Positions 53,613 through 63,800 of a stretch of DNA of 64,000 nucleotides are shown one piece after another (position 1 is the first letter of the stretch; each line of letters begins with the position of its first letter). The DNA lies in assembly GCF_030709675.1 (NCBI RefSeq), contig NZ_JAUZQD010000003.1, positions 186,001 to 250,000 of the forward strand, in the 5' to 3' direction. The position numbers and the translations under genes were made by a program. A model generated the notes under the pieces. That model did no database searches and was not told the origin of the DNA. It was given only the letters and a program-made list of their open reading frames with translations. The DNA is from Symbioplanes lichenis. GTDB taxonomy: Bacteria; Actinomycetota; Actinomycetes; Mycobacteriales; Micromonosporaceae.

Positions 53613-54647
53613 ATGGATGCCACCCGCCTGCCCACGCTGGAAGATGTGGCCCGGGCGGCCGGCGTCTCCCGGGCCACCGCGTCCCGGGTCATCAACGGCG
53701 TGCGCAACGTGGATCCCAAGCTGCACAGCGTGGTGTGGGACGCCGTCAACGCCACGGGTTACGTCCCCAACCGCCTCGCCCGCTCGCTGGTCACCCGGCG
53801 CAGCGGCACGATCGTCCTGGTGGTGTCGGACTCCGAGACGCACGACGACGACCCGTTCCTGGGGCGCTTCTTCGCCGACCCCTACTTCGGGCGGGTGGTC
53901 GGCGGTCTCATGAAGGTCCTGCGCGTGGCCGGGATCCAACTCGCCCTGCAGATGGTCGGCACGGCCGAGCAGCGCACCCGGCTGGTCGGCGACCTGCGGC
54001 ACGGCCAGGCCGACGGCGCCGTGGTGCTGTCGCTGCCCGCCTCGGACCCGCTGCCCGGCATGCTCACCGACGCCGGGGTGCCGGCGGTCCTCATCGGGCG
54101 GCCCGGCGAGCCGGTGCCCATCAACTACGTCGACCTGGCCAACGAGACCGGCGCCGGGCTGGCCGCCGACCATCTCGTCGCCCGCGGCGCCCGGACGATC
54201 GGCATGATCTCCGGCCCGCCGGCCGTGCCCGCCGGCGCCGACCGCATCGCCGGTTTCCGCCGCGCCATGGCCCGCCACGGCCACGGCTATGTGCCCCTGG
54301 TCTCCGGCAACTTCACCCGCGAGTCGGGCGAGGCCGCCACCCGGGACCTGCTCGGCCGTCATCCCGACATCGACGGCCTCTTCGTCGCCAACGACCTGAT
54401 GGCTCTGGGCGCGGTGATCACGCTGCGGGCCGCCGGCCGGCGGGTGCCCGGCGACGTCGCCGTGGTCGGCTTCGACGACAGCAGCGCCGCCCTGGCCGCG
54501 GACCCACCCCTGACCACGGTCCGGCAGCCGCTGGAGGACATGGCGGCCGAGGCGGCCCGGCTCCTGCTCGCCCGGCTCGACGACGCGACCATGCGCCCGT
54601 CGTCGGTCATCTATGAGCCGGCCCTCATCGTCCGGGGGTCAGCCTGA
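53613..54647 (+). CDS. LacI family repressor of the polysaccharide regulon
   Basis: 344 aa. HTH TLEDVARAAGVSRATASRVI with hinge helix, then a periplasmic-binding-like sensor (LIGRPGEPVPINYV, GLFVANDLMALGA, VVGFDDSSAAL). Its gene is flanked by operators D and E, and the same palindrome precedes the pectate lyase and the glycosidase, so it very likely represses all of them until a sugar from pectin or mannan breakdown binds. A hairpin terminator follows. Confidence 0.92.
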   Translation: MDATRLPTLEDVARAAGVSRATASRVINGVRNVDPKLHSVVWDAVNATGYVPNRLARSLVTRRSGTIVLVVSDSETHDDDPFLGRFFADPYFGRVVGGLMKVLRVAGIQLALQMVGTAEQRTRLVGDLRHGQADGAVVLSLPASDPLPGMLTDAGVPAVLIGRPGEPVPINYVDLANETGAGLAADHLVARGARTIGMISGPPAVPAGADRIAGFRRAMARHGHGYVPLVSGNFTRESGEAATRDLLGRHPDIDGLFVANDLMALGAVITLRAAGRRVPGDVAVVGFDDSSAALAADPPLTTVRQPLEDMAAEAARLLLARLDDATMRPSSVIYEPALIVRGSA

Positions 54648-54648
54648 C

Positions 54649-54677
54649 CCGTGACGCCGGTGGCGCAGGGTCACGGG
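54649..54677 (+). terminator. Hairpin terminator after LacI gene
   Basis: CCCGTGAC (54649-54656) and GTCACGGG (54670-54677) form a perfect 8-bp stem with a GC-rich 13-nt loop just after the stop. Confidence 0.5.
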
Positions 54678-54740
54678 GCACGTTACGGTGGGACACACCT
54701 TCAGCAGTGAGGGCTGCGCGACAATCGCTGGGGGTCCCCC

Positions 54741-55118
54741 ATGGCTCTCGATCAGGCGTCCGACGTGGATCCGGGCCTGCGGATCGAGGTGCGGCACGAC
54801 GACACCACGTCCATCACCCGGATCATCATCCAGGGCGACGTGGACGCGGTGACCTCCGACCGGGTGTTCGAGGTCTTCCTGCAGGCTCTCCGGGAGCACC
54901 GTCCCACCTGCGTCGACATGGATGTCAGCGGAGTCACCTTCCTCGACTCCTCCGGCATCCGCACGCTGGCCCAGTGCCAGGCCGAGGCCCGCCGCGCCGG
55001 CAGCCACATCGTGCTGCTCAACCTGCCACCGATGGTCCGCCGAGTGCTCGAGATCACCGGCTTGCTGCACCACTTCGGCGTCGCCCACGTCTGGGACGAC
55101 GTCGCCACCGGTCAGTGA
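54741..55118 (+). CDS. STAS-domain anti-sigma factor antagonist
   Basis: 125 aa. Single STAS domain; GDVDAVTSDRVFEVFLQAL near the start and the phosphorylatable serine region VTFLDSSGIRTLAQCQ in the middle. Such proteins bind an anti-sigma factor and release a sigma factor. ATG at 54741 after a weak site. No anti-sigma gene is adjacent; its partner is probably the kinase type seen at 39231 or elsewhere. Confidence 0.9.
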   Translation: MALDQASDVDPGLRIEVRHDDTTSITRIIIQGDVDAVTSDRVFEVFLQALREHRPTCVDMDVSGVTFLDSSGIRTLAQCQAEARRAGSHIVLLNLPPMVRRVLEITGLLHHFGVAHVWDDVATGQ

Positions 55119-55300
55119 GCGGTGCCCCGGCGGGCGCTCTCGACCAGCCGGCGCAGCACCTCCAGCCGTAACTGATCGTCGAAGTTCCCGCCGATCGCCG
55201 AGGCGGCCCGGTAGCACGCGTGCCAGGCCGCCTCGGCCGGATCGGGCCCCAGCGCGGCGGCGACGGCCTCCACGGCGTGGAACCGATAGAAGGCCGTTCG
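55113..55300 (-). pseudogene. 3' fragment of an unknown gene
   Basis: The minus strand reads through 60 sensible codons (FYRFHAVEAVAA, WHACYRAASAIGGNFDDQLRLEVLRRLV) to a TGA at 55113-55115. There is no start codon; the frame stops making sense at ~55300, where a fragment of another gene on the opposite strand begins. Overlaps the STAS stop by 6 bp. Confidence 0.5.
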
Positions 55301-55509
55301 ACTTCCGCAGCCCGGGCGAGGACCACGTCGCCGCCGTCCGGTTCGAGGTGTGGGACACCGAGCCCGGCCCGCCGGACGAGGGATGGGACGAGCTGGACGA
55401 CGTGTCCGTGTCGCTCACGTCGGGATACGTAGGGATGACTCTGGCCTTTGGGGGTTTGGTCTGCGGTTTTGCCGGGGCTCGCGCGCGGCCGCGGCCGCGG
55501 CATGGTTGA
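55296..55509 (+). pseudogene. Fragment of a second gene on plus strand
   Basis: From ~55296 the plus strand has good coding character (FDFRSPGEDHVAAVRFEVWD, DELDDVSVSLTSGYVGM) with no plausible start and a degenerate C-terminus (ARARPRPRHG) before the stop at 55509. Back-to-back with the minus-strand fragment it marks a deletion joint. Confidence 0.5.
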
Positions 55510-55517
55510 GTGGGAGC

Positions 55518-55820
55518 GTGGAGTTCGTGGTGGCCGACGTCCCTGACAAGGAGCGCTTCGAGGCGCGGGACGCCGAGGGGGTGCTGGCGGGCGTGCTGAC
55601 CTATCAGGTGACGGGCCCGATCATGGCCTGTACGCACACCCGCGTCGAGCCGGCCTTCGAGGGCACCGGCGCCGCGGACGCGCTGGCCCGGGCCGCCCTG
55701 GAGGACGCCCGCGCGAAGAGCCGGACCGTCGTGCCCATCGACCCGCTGCTCGGCGAGTGGCTGGACAGACACCGCGAGTACGACAAGATCGTGGCCCGCT
55801 CGACCCGCCGGATCAAGTAG
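55518..55820 (+). CDS. GNAT-like N-acetyltransferase (acetyltransf_CG type)
   Basis: 100 aa from GTG at 55518. Short single-domain acetyltransferase-like protein: FEARDAEGVLAGVLTYQ, then TRVEPAFEGTGAADALARAALEDAR carrying the acetyl-CoA loop region, and the C-terminal PLLGEWLDRHREY. The G-x-G-x-A motif of the loop is seen as GTGAAD. Substrate unknown. Confidence 0.8.
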   Translation: MEFVVADVPDKERFEARDAEGVLAGVLTYQVTGPIMACTHTRVEPAFEGTGAADALARAALEDARAKSRTVVPIDPLLGEWLDRHREYDKIVARSTRRIK

Positions 55821-56021
55821 TCCCACGCTCCCGGGTGACCGGCGGGCGTGAGTGATTGCGCCTGAATGCCGAGGTCGCGGGCCGGTGTGACGGAAGTCCT
55901 CCAAGTTGTCCGTCATGGGTTCGTCCGAAGCGGGAAGGCTGTGCGTATCTGCCTCTGGCGGCGGTCGCAGCGGTGCGGCCGCCGGCCGGTGGTTCCGGCA
56001 TGTCGCGCTGCGGGAGGCAAG

Positions 56022-56270
56022 GTGCTCAGTTCGTACGATCGCCGGCGGTTCAACGAGATCGTCTCGGGGCTGCTGGAGGAGGACCCGGGCTTCGGGACCC
56101 GGCAGGTCGCCGAGCCGCGGGAGCTGCCCCGGCGGCCGGTCGTGGCGTTGCTGCTGTGGGCGAGCATGCCGTTCCTGGTCGCCCTGGGCGGCGGGACCGG
56201 GGCGCTGCTGGCGCTGCTCGCCGCCGTTTACGGCCTCCGGCTGTGGTTCCGGGGAACCGACCGGCGCTGA
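56022..56270 (+). CDS. DUF3040 membrane protein
   Basis: 82 aa from GTG at 56022, with CGGGAGG seven bases upstream. The hallmark start (LSSYDRRRFNEIVSGLLEEDPGF) is followed by two short membrane segments (VVALLLWASMPFLVAL and GALLALLAAVYGLRL). DUF3040 proteins are small actinobacterial membrane proteins of unknown function. Confidence 0.75.
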   Translation: MLSSYDRRRFNEIVSGLLEEDPGFGTRQVAEPRELPRRPVVALLLWASMPFLVALGGGTGALLALLAAVYGLRLWFRGTDRR

Positions 56271-56369
56271 CGCGCGGGCCGAGGTGCCACCGCGGCCGTG
56301 ACCTGGGCCAAGGCATCGACCGATCTCGACGCCATTGATTGATGACCTTGAGCCTGGCAAGCTGGCGGC

Positions 56370-57821
56370 GTGGCGGACCCCCGCAGCCCTGCCCGTCCCT
56401 CGCTCGCCCGCTTCCGGGTGCTGGCGGCCGGGAGCATGGTCTCCACGTTCGGCGGCTACCTCAACATGGTCGCGCTCAACCTGTTCGTCTATCAGGCCAC
56501 CGGCAGCGCGGTCGGCGTGGGCGCGTTCCTGGCCCTGCGGTTGGGCTGCGGATTCGTGGCCGGGCTGGGCGCCGGCTGGGTCGCGGCCCGGCTGCCCCGC
56601 CGCGCCGTCCTGATCGGATCCAACCTGGTCCAGGCGGCATCCCTCACCGCGCTCGCCGTGTCCCCCGAGCCGGTCCAGCTGACCCTGCTGCCCGTCGTCG
56701 CCGTGGTCTCGGGCGTCCTCGGCACCGTCTCGGCGGTCGTCCTCCGCAGCAGCGTGCCCGACCTGGTCGGCCCCGAGCACCGGGTCGCCGCCAACGGGCT
56801 GCTGGTCACCGGGCGCGCGGTCGCCACGGCGGCGGGCTTCGCGGCGGGCGCCGTGCTGGTGGGGTGGCTCGGCTACCGCGCCGCCTTCGCCGTGGACGCC
56901 GCCACCTTCCTGGCTCCGGCGCTGATCCTGCTCCTGGTGCCGATGCCGTTCGCCCGGCCCCGGCGGGACTCCGCACCGGTCCGGCGGGAGAGACACGACA
57001 AGACCTGGCGGCGTACGGCCTTCGCCGCGCTCGCCACCACCCCCGTGATCGCCGTGATCGTCGCCGTCCGCGCGGCCGACGCGTTCGGCTCGGCCTCCCA
57101 CAACGTCGGCCTGCCCGTCTACGCGACGCAGATCCGGCCCGGCGACCCGGCCGGCTTCGTCGGCACCTTCTTCGCGGTGTGGGCGGTCGGCCTGATCGTC
57201 GCGCACCAAGCTGTCCGGCTGGCCCGCCGCCGGCTGGGTGCCGCCTATGACGACCCCGCCCGTACGCAACGCGGCTTCATCATCGGCACCTGCGTCATGT
57301 CGATCGCGTTCGTCGTGGCGTTCGCGGGGCTGCCCACGGCCGGCATGCTCGGTGTCGCCCTGGTCGCCGGGATCGCGGACGGCTACACCGAGATCACCTA
57401 CTCCACGCGTCTGCAGGCCGAGCCCGAACCGGCCCGGGGCTACGCGTTCGGCCTCACCGCGATGGCCGAGAACGGCGGCTTCGGCGCCGGCATGCTCGTC
57501 GCCGGCGGCCTGATCGACCTGTGGGGTCCCTTCACGACCGCCCTGGCCATGCACGGCGTGGTCGTGCTCCTCGCCGTGGCGCTGTCCGCCCGGATCGGCC
57601 TCGCCCGCGCGAAGCCGGCCGCCGCGCCCGGCCCCGCCTCGACCGGCCCGGCCACGACCGGCCCCGCCTCGACCGGCCCGGCCACGACCGGCCCGGCCAC
57701 GACCGGCCCGGCCACGACCGGCCCGGCCACGACCGGCCCCGCCTCGACCGGTTCCGCGTCGCCGGGACCGGCAGCCAGAGAGGAATCGCATGCCGCACGA
57801 GACGAGCGACCCGCCGGTTGA
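56370..57821 (+). CDS. MFS transporter, probable exporter of the biosynthetic cluster
   Basis: 483 aa, GTG start. About twelve membrane helices (FRVLAAGSMVSTFGGYLNMVALNLFVYQ at the start), with the loop GAGWVAARLPRRAVLIGSNLVQ between helices 2 and 3. The C-terminus is an unusual Thr/Gly/Pro/Ala tail encoded by eight 15-bp repeats. It overlaps the PKS gene by 32 bp and so is translationally coupled to it, which suggests export of the product or self-resistance. Confidence 0.88.
   Translation: MADPRSPARPSLARFRVLAAGSMVSTFGGYLNMVALNLFVYQATGSAVGVGAFLALRLGCGFVAGLGAGWVAARLPRRAVLIGSNLVQAASLTALAVSPEPVQLTLLPVVAVVSGVLGTVSAVVLRSSVPDLVGPEHRVAANGLLVTGRAVATAAGFAAGAVLVGWLGYRAAFAVDAATFLAPALILLLVPMPFARPRRDSAPVRRERHDKTWRRTAFAALATTPVIAVIVAVRAADAFGSASHNVGLPVYATQIRPGDPAGFVGTFFAVWAVGLIVAHQAVRLARRRLGAAYDDPARTQRGFIIGTCVMSIAFVVAFAGLPTAGMLGVALVAGIADGYTEITYSTRLQAEPEPARGYAFGLTAMAENGGFGAGMLVAGGLIDLWGPFTTALAMHGVVVLLAVALSARIGLARAKPAAAPGPASTGPATTGPASTGPATTGPATTGPATTGPATTGPASTGSASPGPAAREESHAARDERPAG
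57630..57749. repeat. Eight 15-bp tandem repeats (minisatellite) in MFS C-terminus
   Basis: Eight units of GGCCCGGCCACGACC or GGCCCCGCCTCGACC run without gap from 57630 to 57749, encoding repeats of GPATT or GPAST. Two unit types alternate at the edges (type 2 at positions 1, 3 and 8). Unit length is a multiple of three, so copy-number changes keep the frame. Confidence 0.85.
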
Positions 57822-60800
57822 CCTGTCCGAAGCGGCCGGCCTCGCCGGGGCCGCCGAGCTCGCGATGAGTGAGCGCATCGACGTGGCGGGGCGGCGGCGC
57901 ACCGTCGTCTACGTGGCGCCCCTGCCCGGCGTGGATCCCGCCGACCTGCGTCGCGCGGTCACGGCGGCCGCGTCGGGATCCCATCCAGCGCTACCGGACG
58001 TCGTCGTGGTGACATCCATCCCGCGTACGGACACCGGCGACGTCGACTGGCCCGCTCTCCACCGCCTGCCCGTCGCCACCTCGGCCGGCGCCCCGATCCA
58101 CCCCGCCGCGCCGCCGCCCGTGCCCACGTTCCCGCTCACGACACCCATGGCGCCGCCGGCCGGCGAAGAGGCCGGCCCGCAGGTGCACTCCGACGAGCCC
58201 GCCGGGCCGCCCGTGGTCATCGGCGGCGACGAGCTGCCGGAGGACGAGCACGACCAGCCCGACCTCGTCCGGGCCCTGCTCCACGCCGCCGCCACCTGGC
58301 CCGATCGCGGGCTGACCCTGGTCGAGGCGGACGGGACCCGGCGACTGTCCTATCCCGAGCTCGCCGGCGCCGCCCGCCGGATCCTGACGGGACTGCGCGC
58401 CGAGGGGCTGCGCCCGGGCGACCCGGTGATCCTGCACGCGCCCACGCTGACCGGTCACTTCACCGGACTGTGGGCGTGCGTTCTCGGCGGATTGCATCCC
58501 GTCGCCGTCGCGCAGGCGCCCACCTATGAGCGCCGGAACGCCACGCTCGACAAGCTGTTCCATGCCTGGCGCACGCTCGGCGAGCCCCCGGTGCTGTCGA
58601 GCGGGACGACGGTCGGGGCCCTCACGGCGTACGCGGGAATGCGCGGGATGCGCGTGCTGGACCTCGACGCCTGGCGGGACGCGCCGCCTGCCTCGGACGT
58701 GCATCTGCCCGAGCCCGGCGACGTGGCGACGCTGCAGCTGTCGTCCGGCAGCACCAGCCGGTCCAAGATCGTTCCGCTGACCCATCGCGGGCTCGTCCGC
58801 TACGCGCGGGGATCCCGGCTCGCCGGCCGCTTCCGCCCGGGCGGCACGGCCCTCAACTGGCTGCCGCTCGATCACGTCGCCGCGCTGGTCATGACCCATC
58901 TGGGGCCGGTGCTGCTCGGCTCGCCGACCGTACACGTGGCGACGCCGCTCGTGCTGGCCGACCCGTTGCGCTGGCTCGACCTGCTCGAGGAGCACCGGGC
59001 CGCGCACAGCTGGGCCCCGAACTTCGGATTCAAGCTGGTCGCCGAGGCCCTCCGGGCGGCCGACGGCACGCGGACCTGGGACCTGCGGCACGTCCGCAGC
59101 CTGATCAACGCCGGCGAGCAGTGCACCGAGCCGGTGATGCGCCGGTTCGCTCAGACGACCGAGCGCTTCGGGCTCGGCGCGCGCCCGCTGCTGCTGGCGT
59201 GGGGGATGGCCGAGACGTGCACGGTCTGCACGTACCAGCCGTTCGACGCGGCGGCCGTGCAGCGCGTGCGGGTCGGGCCGGACGGCGTACGCCTGGAACT
59301 GGATCCGTCCGGCAGCACCTTGCTCAGCATGGGGCCGCCCGTGGCCGGCACGGCGATGCGCGTCGCGGGCCCCGACGGGCGGACCGTGCTGCCGGAGCGG
59401 CACATCGGCCGGCTGCAGGTGCGTTCCGAGCGGGTGCTGCCCGGCTATCTGCACAACCCGGAGGCCGATCGCGAGGCGTTCCCGGACGGCGACTGGTTCG
59501 ACACGGGCGACCTGGCCTACCTGCACGACGGCCGGATGACGATCACCGGCCGGGCCAAGGAAGTCATCATCGTCAACGGCGTCCACTACTTCTGCCACGA
59601 GATCGAGGACGTGGCCGGCGAGGTCGACGGGGTGGCCGTCAGCAACGTCGCGGCGCTGGGCGTGCCGGACGCCGAGGGCATCGAGCGGATCGCCGTCCTG
59701 CTGGTGCCCTCCGGCGGCGACGATCCCGGCCTGCTGAGCCGGGTCCGGGCCCATCTCGCCCACCGGATGCAGATCACCGGCGCGGAGATCGTGGCGGTGC
59801 CGCCGGACCGCTTCGACAAGACGACCAGCGGCAAGATCCAGCGCGCCGGGATGCGCGCCCGCTGGCTCGCCGGCGGCTACGACGACGTCCGGTCCTCGGA
59901 TCCCCGCACCGCGCCGGACTGTGTCTATCGGGCCACATGGCATCCCCGGTCGTTCCCGGAGGATCCACACCCGGTCCCGTCGCCCCGCATCGTCCACACG
60001 GGATCCTCGGTGGCGGAGATGCTGGCGCTGGCTCGCCGCATCGCCGCGGAGGGCTGGACCGGCGAGTTGGTCACCGTGGGGTCGTCGTCGCCCGAGGCGG
60101 CCGTCGTCGCTTCGCTGGGAGCGAGCCTCGCGGCCGAGCATTCCGGCGTACGGGCCTGGCACCTCGACGTCCCGGACCACGACGACGCCGTCATCCGCCG
60201 CGCGCTCACCTGGCGCCACCACGAACCGGTCATCGCATGGCGCGGCCGGCCCCTGGTGCGGCGGCTCGAGCGCGTCCCGCTGGCCTTGGCCGACGGGGAG
60301 TCGCCGCTGCTGCCGGGATCGCGCTGGCTGGTCACCGGCGGGCGCGGGGGAGTGGCGGCCGCCCTGCTCGGCTCGCTGCCCCACGGCCTCGACCTGTTGA
60401 TCACCGGCCGCACCCCCGTCCCCGCCGACGATCCGGCCCTCGTCGCGCTGCGCACCGCCGGACACCGCATCCAGTACGCCGCCCTGGACATCACCGACCC
60501 GCAAGCCCTGAACCAAGCCGTCGACGCGTGGGGCGGCGCCCTCGACGGCGTCCTGCACCTGGCGGGCCAATACCAGCTCGAACCACTGGCGACCGCCGAC
60601 CCGGATCACTGGCACGACCAGCTCGCCGCCAAGGTGCAGGGGTCACTCGCCGTCTCGGAGCTGCTGGCCCGGTGGCCGGATGCCGCCCTGATCGCCTTCT
60701 CGTCGCTGGTCGCCCAGGTCCCGGTGGCGGGGGCGAGCGCCTACGCGGCCGGCAACCGCTTCCTCGAGGCGTGGTGCGAGCAGCTCGCGCGGGACCGGCC

Positions 60801-63800
60801 CGTGTGGTGCCTCGCGTGGGGCGCCTGGCGGGGCACCGGCATCAGCCGGAGTCAGGAGGCGATCGAGGACACCCTGCGCCGGTACGCGTACGTCCTCGAG
60901 CCCGCCCAGGCGGCCGCCCTCACCCACGCGGCCCTCCGTCTGCCGCCCGGTCAGCTGTACCTGGGCGTGGATCCAGCCGCCGTCCGTTTCCGTGGCCTCG
61001 TGCAGCCGCCGCACGCGCTGGAGACCGCCGCCGGGGCCGACGCCTTCGGCACCGAGCTGCCCCCGCCCCTGGTATCCCGAGCCGCTCCAGTGGTGTCCGA
61101 TCCCGTGCCCGCGGGATCCGGTGTGGTGCGCCGGCAGGTCGACGCGGCCTTGCGAGCGGCGCTGCCCGGCGGGGTCCGCGACGACGTGCCGTTCTACGAC
61201 GCGGGACTCGACTCGGTGGCCATTCTGCGGGCGCACGCGCTGCTGGAGCGGGCTCTCGGGCGTACCCTCCCGCCGACCTTGTTCTTCGAGCACGGCACCC
61301 CGGCCGCGCTGCGGGCCCACCTCGGGGGCTCGTCCGCGGCGGACGGCGCCACGCCGGCCGGGGCGGGCACCCGGGACGGCCGCGTCGCCGTGATCGGCAT
61401 CGCGCTGCGCTTCCCGGACGCCGCGGACACCGGGCAGTACTGGCGGAACCTGCTCGACGGGCGGGTGAGCATCCGGCGCTTCGACCGGGCCGAGCTGCTC
61501 GCCGCCGGGCTGCCCGCCGCGCTGGTCGACGACGAGCGGTTCGTGCCGGCCAGCGGCGCCCTGGACGACATCGCCGGCTTCGACGCGGCGTACTTCGGGA
61601 TCAGCCCGGGCGAGGCCGCGCTCATGGATCCGCAGCACCGCAAGTTCCTGGAGGTGTGCCACGAGGCGCTGGAGGACGGCGGCTACGCGGGCAGCGCCGG
61701 TCCCGTGGCGCTCTTCGCCGGCTCGGGGATGCACTTGTACTCCCTGCGGACGTATCTGCGCACGCAACTGGGCGATGTGGATCCCGGCGATCAGGTGGCG
61801 GCGCTGCGGGCCACGATCGGCAACGAGACGGACTTCCTGGCGAGCCGGGTGGCCTACAAGCTGGGGCTGACCGGCCCGGCCGTGAGCGTGCAGACCGCCT
61901 GCTCGACCGCCTTGGTCGCGGTCCATCAAGCCGTACGCGCCCTGCAGGCCGGCGACGCGGAGCTCGCGCTGGCCGGGGCGGCGGCGCTGCACGTGCCGGG
62001 CGTCGCCGGCTATCGCGCCGAGCCGGGATCCATCCTGTCGCCCACCGGCGTCTGCCGCCCCTTCGACACCGCCGCCGACGGCACCGTGGGCGGCAACGGC
62101 GTGGCGGCGCTGCTGCTCAAGCCGCTCGACCGCGCCCTCGCCGACGGCGACACCGTCCACGCCGTCATCACCGGCACGGCCGTCAACAACGACGGCTCGG
62201 ACAAGGCGGGCTATGCGGCGCCGTCGGTCGGCGGGCACGCGGCGGTGATCCGGCGGGCCCTCGCCGCGGCGGGCCTGACCCCGGACGACCTCGGCTATCT
62301 GGAAGCCCACGGCACCGGAACGCCGATCGGCGACCCGATCGAGATCGAAGCCCTCCGCACGGTCTTCGGCGAGCGGCGCTTGCCGCTCACCGTGGGCGCG
62401 GTGAAGGGCAACATCGGCCACCTCGACACGTGCGCCGGCATGGCGGGACTCATCAAGGCCATCCTCGCCGTCCGGCACGGGCAGATCCCGCCGGTGGCCG
62501 GCTTGCGGGATCCGATCGTCGCCGGCGCCCTGTCGTTGCCGACCTCACCCGTGGACTGGCCCGCGGAGCAGCCGCGGCGGGCCGGCGTGTCCGCGCTCGG
62601 TGTCGGCGGCACCAATGCGCACGTGATCGTCGAACAGGGCCCTGCGCCGGATCCCGCGCCCTCCACGAGTGCTTATCTCGTGCCGCTGTCGGCGCCGACT
62701 TCCGAAGCGCTGACCACGCTGGCCGGGCGTCTCGCGGACCGCCTCGACGCGGCGGATCCGCCCCGGGCCGAGGACGTTCTCATGACGCTGGGCGCCGGGC
62801 GGCGGATCCACAGCGAGCGGCTTTTCATCCACGCCGCCACCGCCACCGCGGCAGCGCGCGCCTTGCGGATGCCGGCAGATTCCCCGGCCGCGCCAGTTAT
62901 CGGCCCTGTCGTCTTTGCCCTCGCCGGGCAGGGGGCTGATGTCGCGGCCGCGATCGCTGCGCTGCAGGGCCATCCCGCCGCCCGCGACGTCCTCCGCGAG
63001 TGCGCCGCCCACCACGAACGCTGGTGGGGGACGGACCTGCTCGCCCCGGTCACCCCGGGCGACACCGCGGCCGGGCAACCCGCGCTGGTCGCCCTTCAGC
63101 TCGCTCAGGCCCGCTTCCTGCACACCATCGGCGTACGCCCGGAGCAGCTCATCGGTCACAGCGCCGGCGAGTACGCGGCCCTGTGCCTCGCGGGCGCGCT
63201 GAGCGTGGCAGACACCATGTACCTCGCGGGCCTGCGCGGCCACCTGATGCAGCATCGCACCGAGCCGGGCGCCGCAGTCGCCGTCTTCACCGACGACGCC
63301 ACGGCCGGTGATCTCTGCGCCGCCGTGCCCGGCCTGACCCACACCGTGCGCAACGGCCCGGAGAACCAGGTCCTCTCCGGCTCGCCGGCCGTGGTGGATC
63401 AAGTCTGCGCCGCTCTCGACGAGGCCGGCATCGGCTACCGGCGCCTGGCCGTGAGCCACGCCTTCCACTCCGCCGCCATGGATCCGATCCTGGACGACCT
63501 GACCGCCCAGGCGGCCACCCTGGACTGGCAGCCCCTCCAGACCCCGCTGGTGTCAGGCTTCGACGGCACGATCCTTTCCCCGGGTACGCTCCTCGGCGCC
63601 GGCCACGTCCGCCGGCACACCCGCGACCGCGCGAACTTCCGGGCCGGCGTGGAGACGCTGCTGGCTCTCGACCGTGGTGCCGCCTCCTCCTTCATCGAGT
63701 TGGGCCCCGGCGCGGTCCTGACCGGCCTGGGTACGCAATGGCCGGACACCACGTGGATCCCCACGCACCGCCGCGACGGCTCGTTGGCCGGCGCCGTAGG

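Noticed and set aside
59121..62939. Long plus-strand frame inside the synthase gene
   Set aside because: Out of frame with the recognisable adenylation, KR, ACP and KS motifs; product is Arg/Ala/Gly-rich and featureless.
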